Shown here piece after piece: positions 5,657 through 5,796 of a stretch of DNA of 5,796 nucleotides. Numbering within the stretch: position 1 is the first letter of the stretch; every line of letters begins with the position of its first letter. This DNA is from Acidobacteria bacterium CG_4_9_14_3_um_filter_49_7 (GTDB lineage: Bacteria > Acidobacteriota > Holophagae > Thermotomaculales > Thermotomaculaceae): the NCBI GenBank assembly GCA_002789615.1, contig PFTO01000194.1:1-5796 (forward strand), given 5' to 3'. A program made the position numbers and the translations under genes. The notes below the pieces were generated by a model. That model saw only the letters and a program-made list of their open reading frames with translations. It was not told the origin of the DNA and searched no databases.

Positions 5657-5796
5657 CAAAAAGATGCTGGTTTGTTAGCAGAGAGGAAACGGGCGTATCC
5701 CGGGACACGTTAAATCATCGTGAAAGAAACAATAGAAGGGCCAGAAATTGACCTTTCCCCCAAAACCTGTACCAAAAGCAATGAGAGTCCTATAAT
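5657..5796. other. Right-edge intergenic sequence, no supported gene
   Basis: Stops break all rightward frames. A leftward open frame of about 28 codons enters from the right edge and ends at 5710-5712, too short to judge. A TATAAT closes the window at 5791-5796 with a poor hexamer 17 bp upstream (TGTACC, 5768-5773); it could be a rightward promoter for a gene outside the window. Confidence 0.3.

Noticed and set aside
5653..5681. Rightward promoter from the TTGACA at 5653-5658
   Set aside because: The -35 is perfect, but the hexamer 17 bp on (TAGCAG) matches only three of six and no gene follows.
5710..5796. C-terminal end of a leftward gene entering from the right edge
   Set aside because: Only about 28 open codons, with no recognisable motif; chance openness cannot be excluded.

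Overview
The window is bacterial DNA of moderate GC. Shine-Dalgarno sequences are strong (AGGAGG type), all four leftward genes are tightly ordered, and there is a tRNA-Arg with an encoded CCA end. No gene fixes the phylum. The FabD, FabG and glutamate dehydrogenase sequences look like those of anaerobic lineages such as deltaproteobacteria, Lentisphaerota/PVC or Gram-negative-type Firmicutes, but that is an impression and was not tested by search.

Layout. Positions 1-3055 hold four leftward (minus-strand) genes. Read in the direction of transcription they are fabD (malonyl-CoA:ACP transacylase), fabG (3-oxoacyl-ACP reductase, overlapping fabD by 8 nt), a 193-residue protein of unknown function, and the first 156 codons of a glutamate dehydrogenase that runs off the left edge. 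A 265-bp gap separates the unknown gene from gdh. It carries a terminator-like hairpin directly against the gdh ribosome-binding site, with a TATAAT just upstream of it. A divergent promoter region (about 3056-3212) separates fabD from a rightward tRNA-Arg(CCG) at 3213-3289, which has a good promoter of its own.

From 3290 to 3731 no gene is supported. This gap contains a nested quasi-palindromic repeat element (about 3344-3532) with five tandem copies of a 9-bp purine-rich unit inside it. It also holds a good sigma70-type promoter (3622-3649), a short dyad and a leader hairpin. These precede a 621-codon gene (3732-5597) for a predicted exported protein with ankyrin-like repeats at both ends and a divergent, much more AT-rich middle. 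A 20-codon reading frame with a good ribosome-binding site overlaps its stop codon. The last 140 bases show no convincing gene.

How the genes work together. FabD loads malonyl groups onto acyl carrier protein and FabG performs the first reduction of each elongation cycle, so fabDG is a translationally coupled core of fatty-acid synthesis. The usual following gene acpP is absent; the unknown 193-residue gene occupies that place. Glutamate dehydrogenase links 2-oxoglutarate and ammonium to glutamate and is probably a separate transcription unit. The right half, past the tRNA, looks like accessory sequence. The least explained parts of the window are the repeat element, the mosaic ankyrin gene and the unknown 193-residue gene. 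Nothing here amounts to a clearly new multi-gene system.
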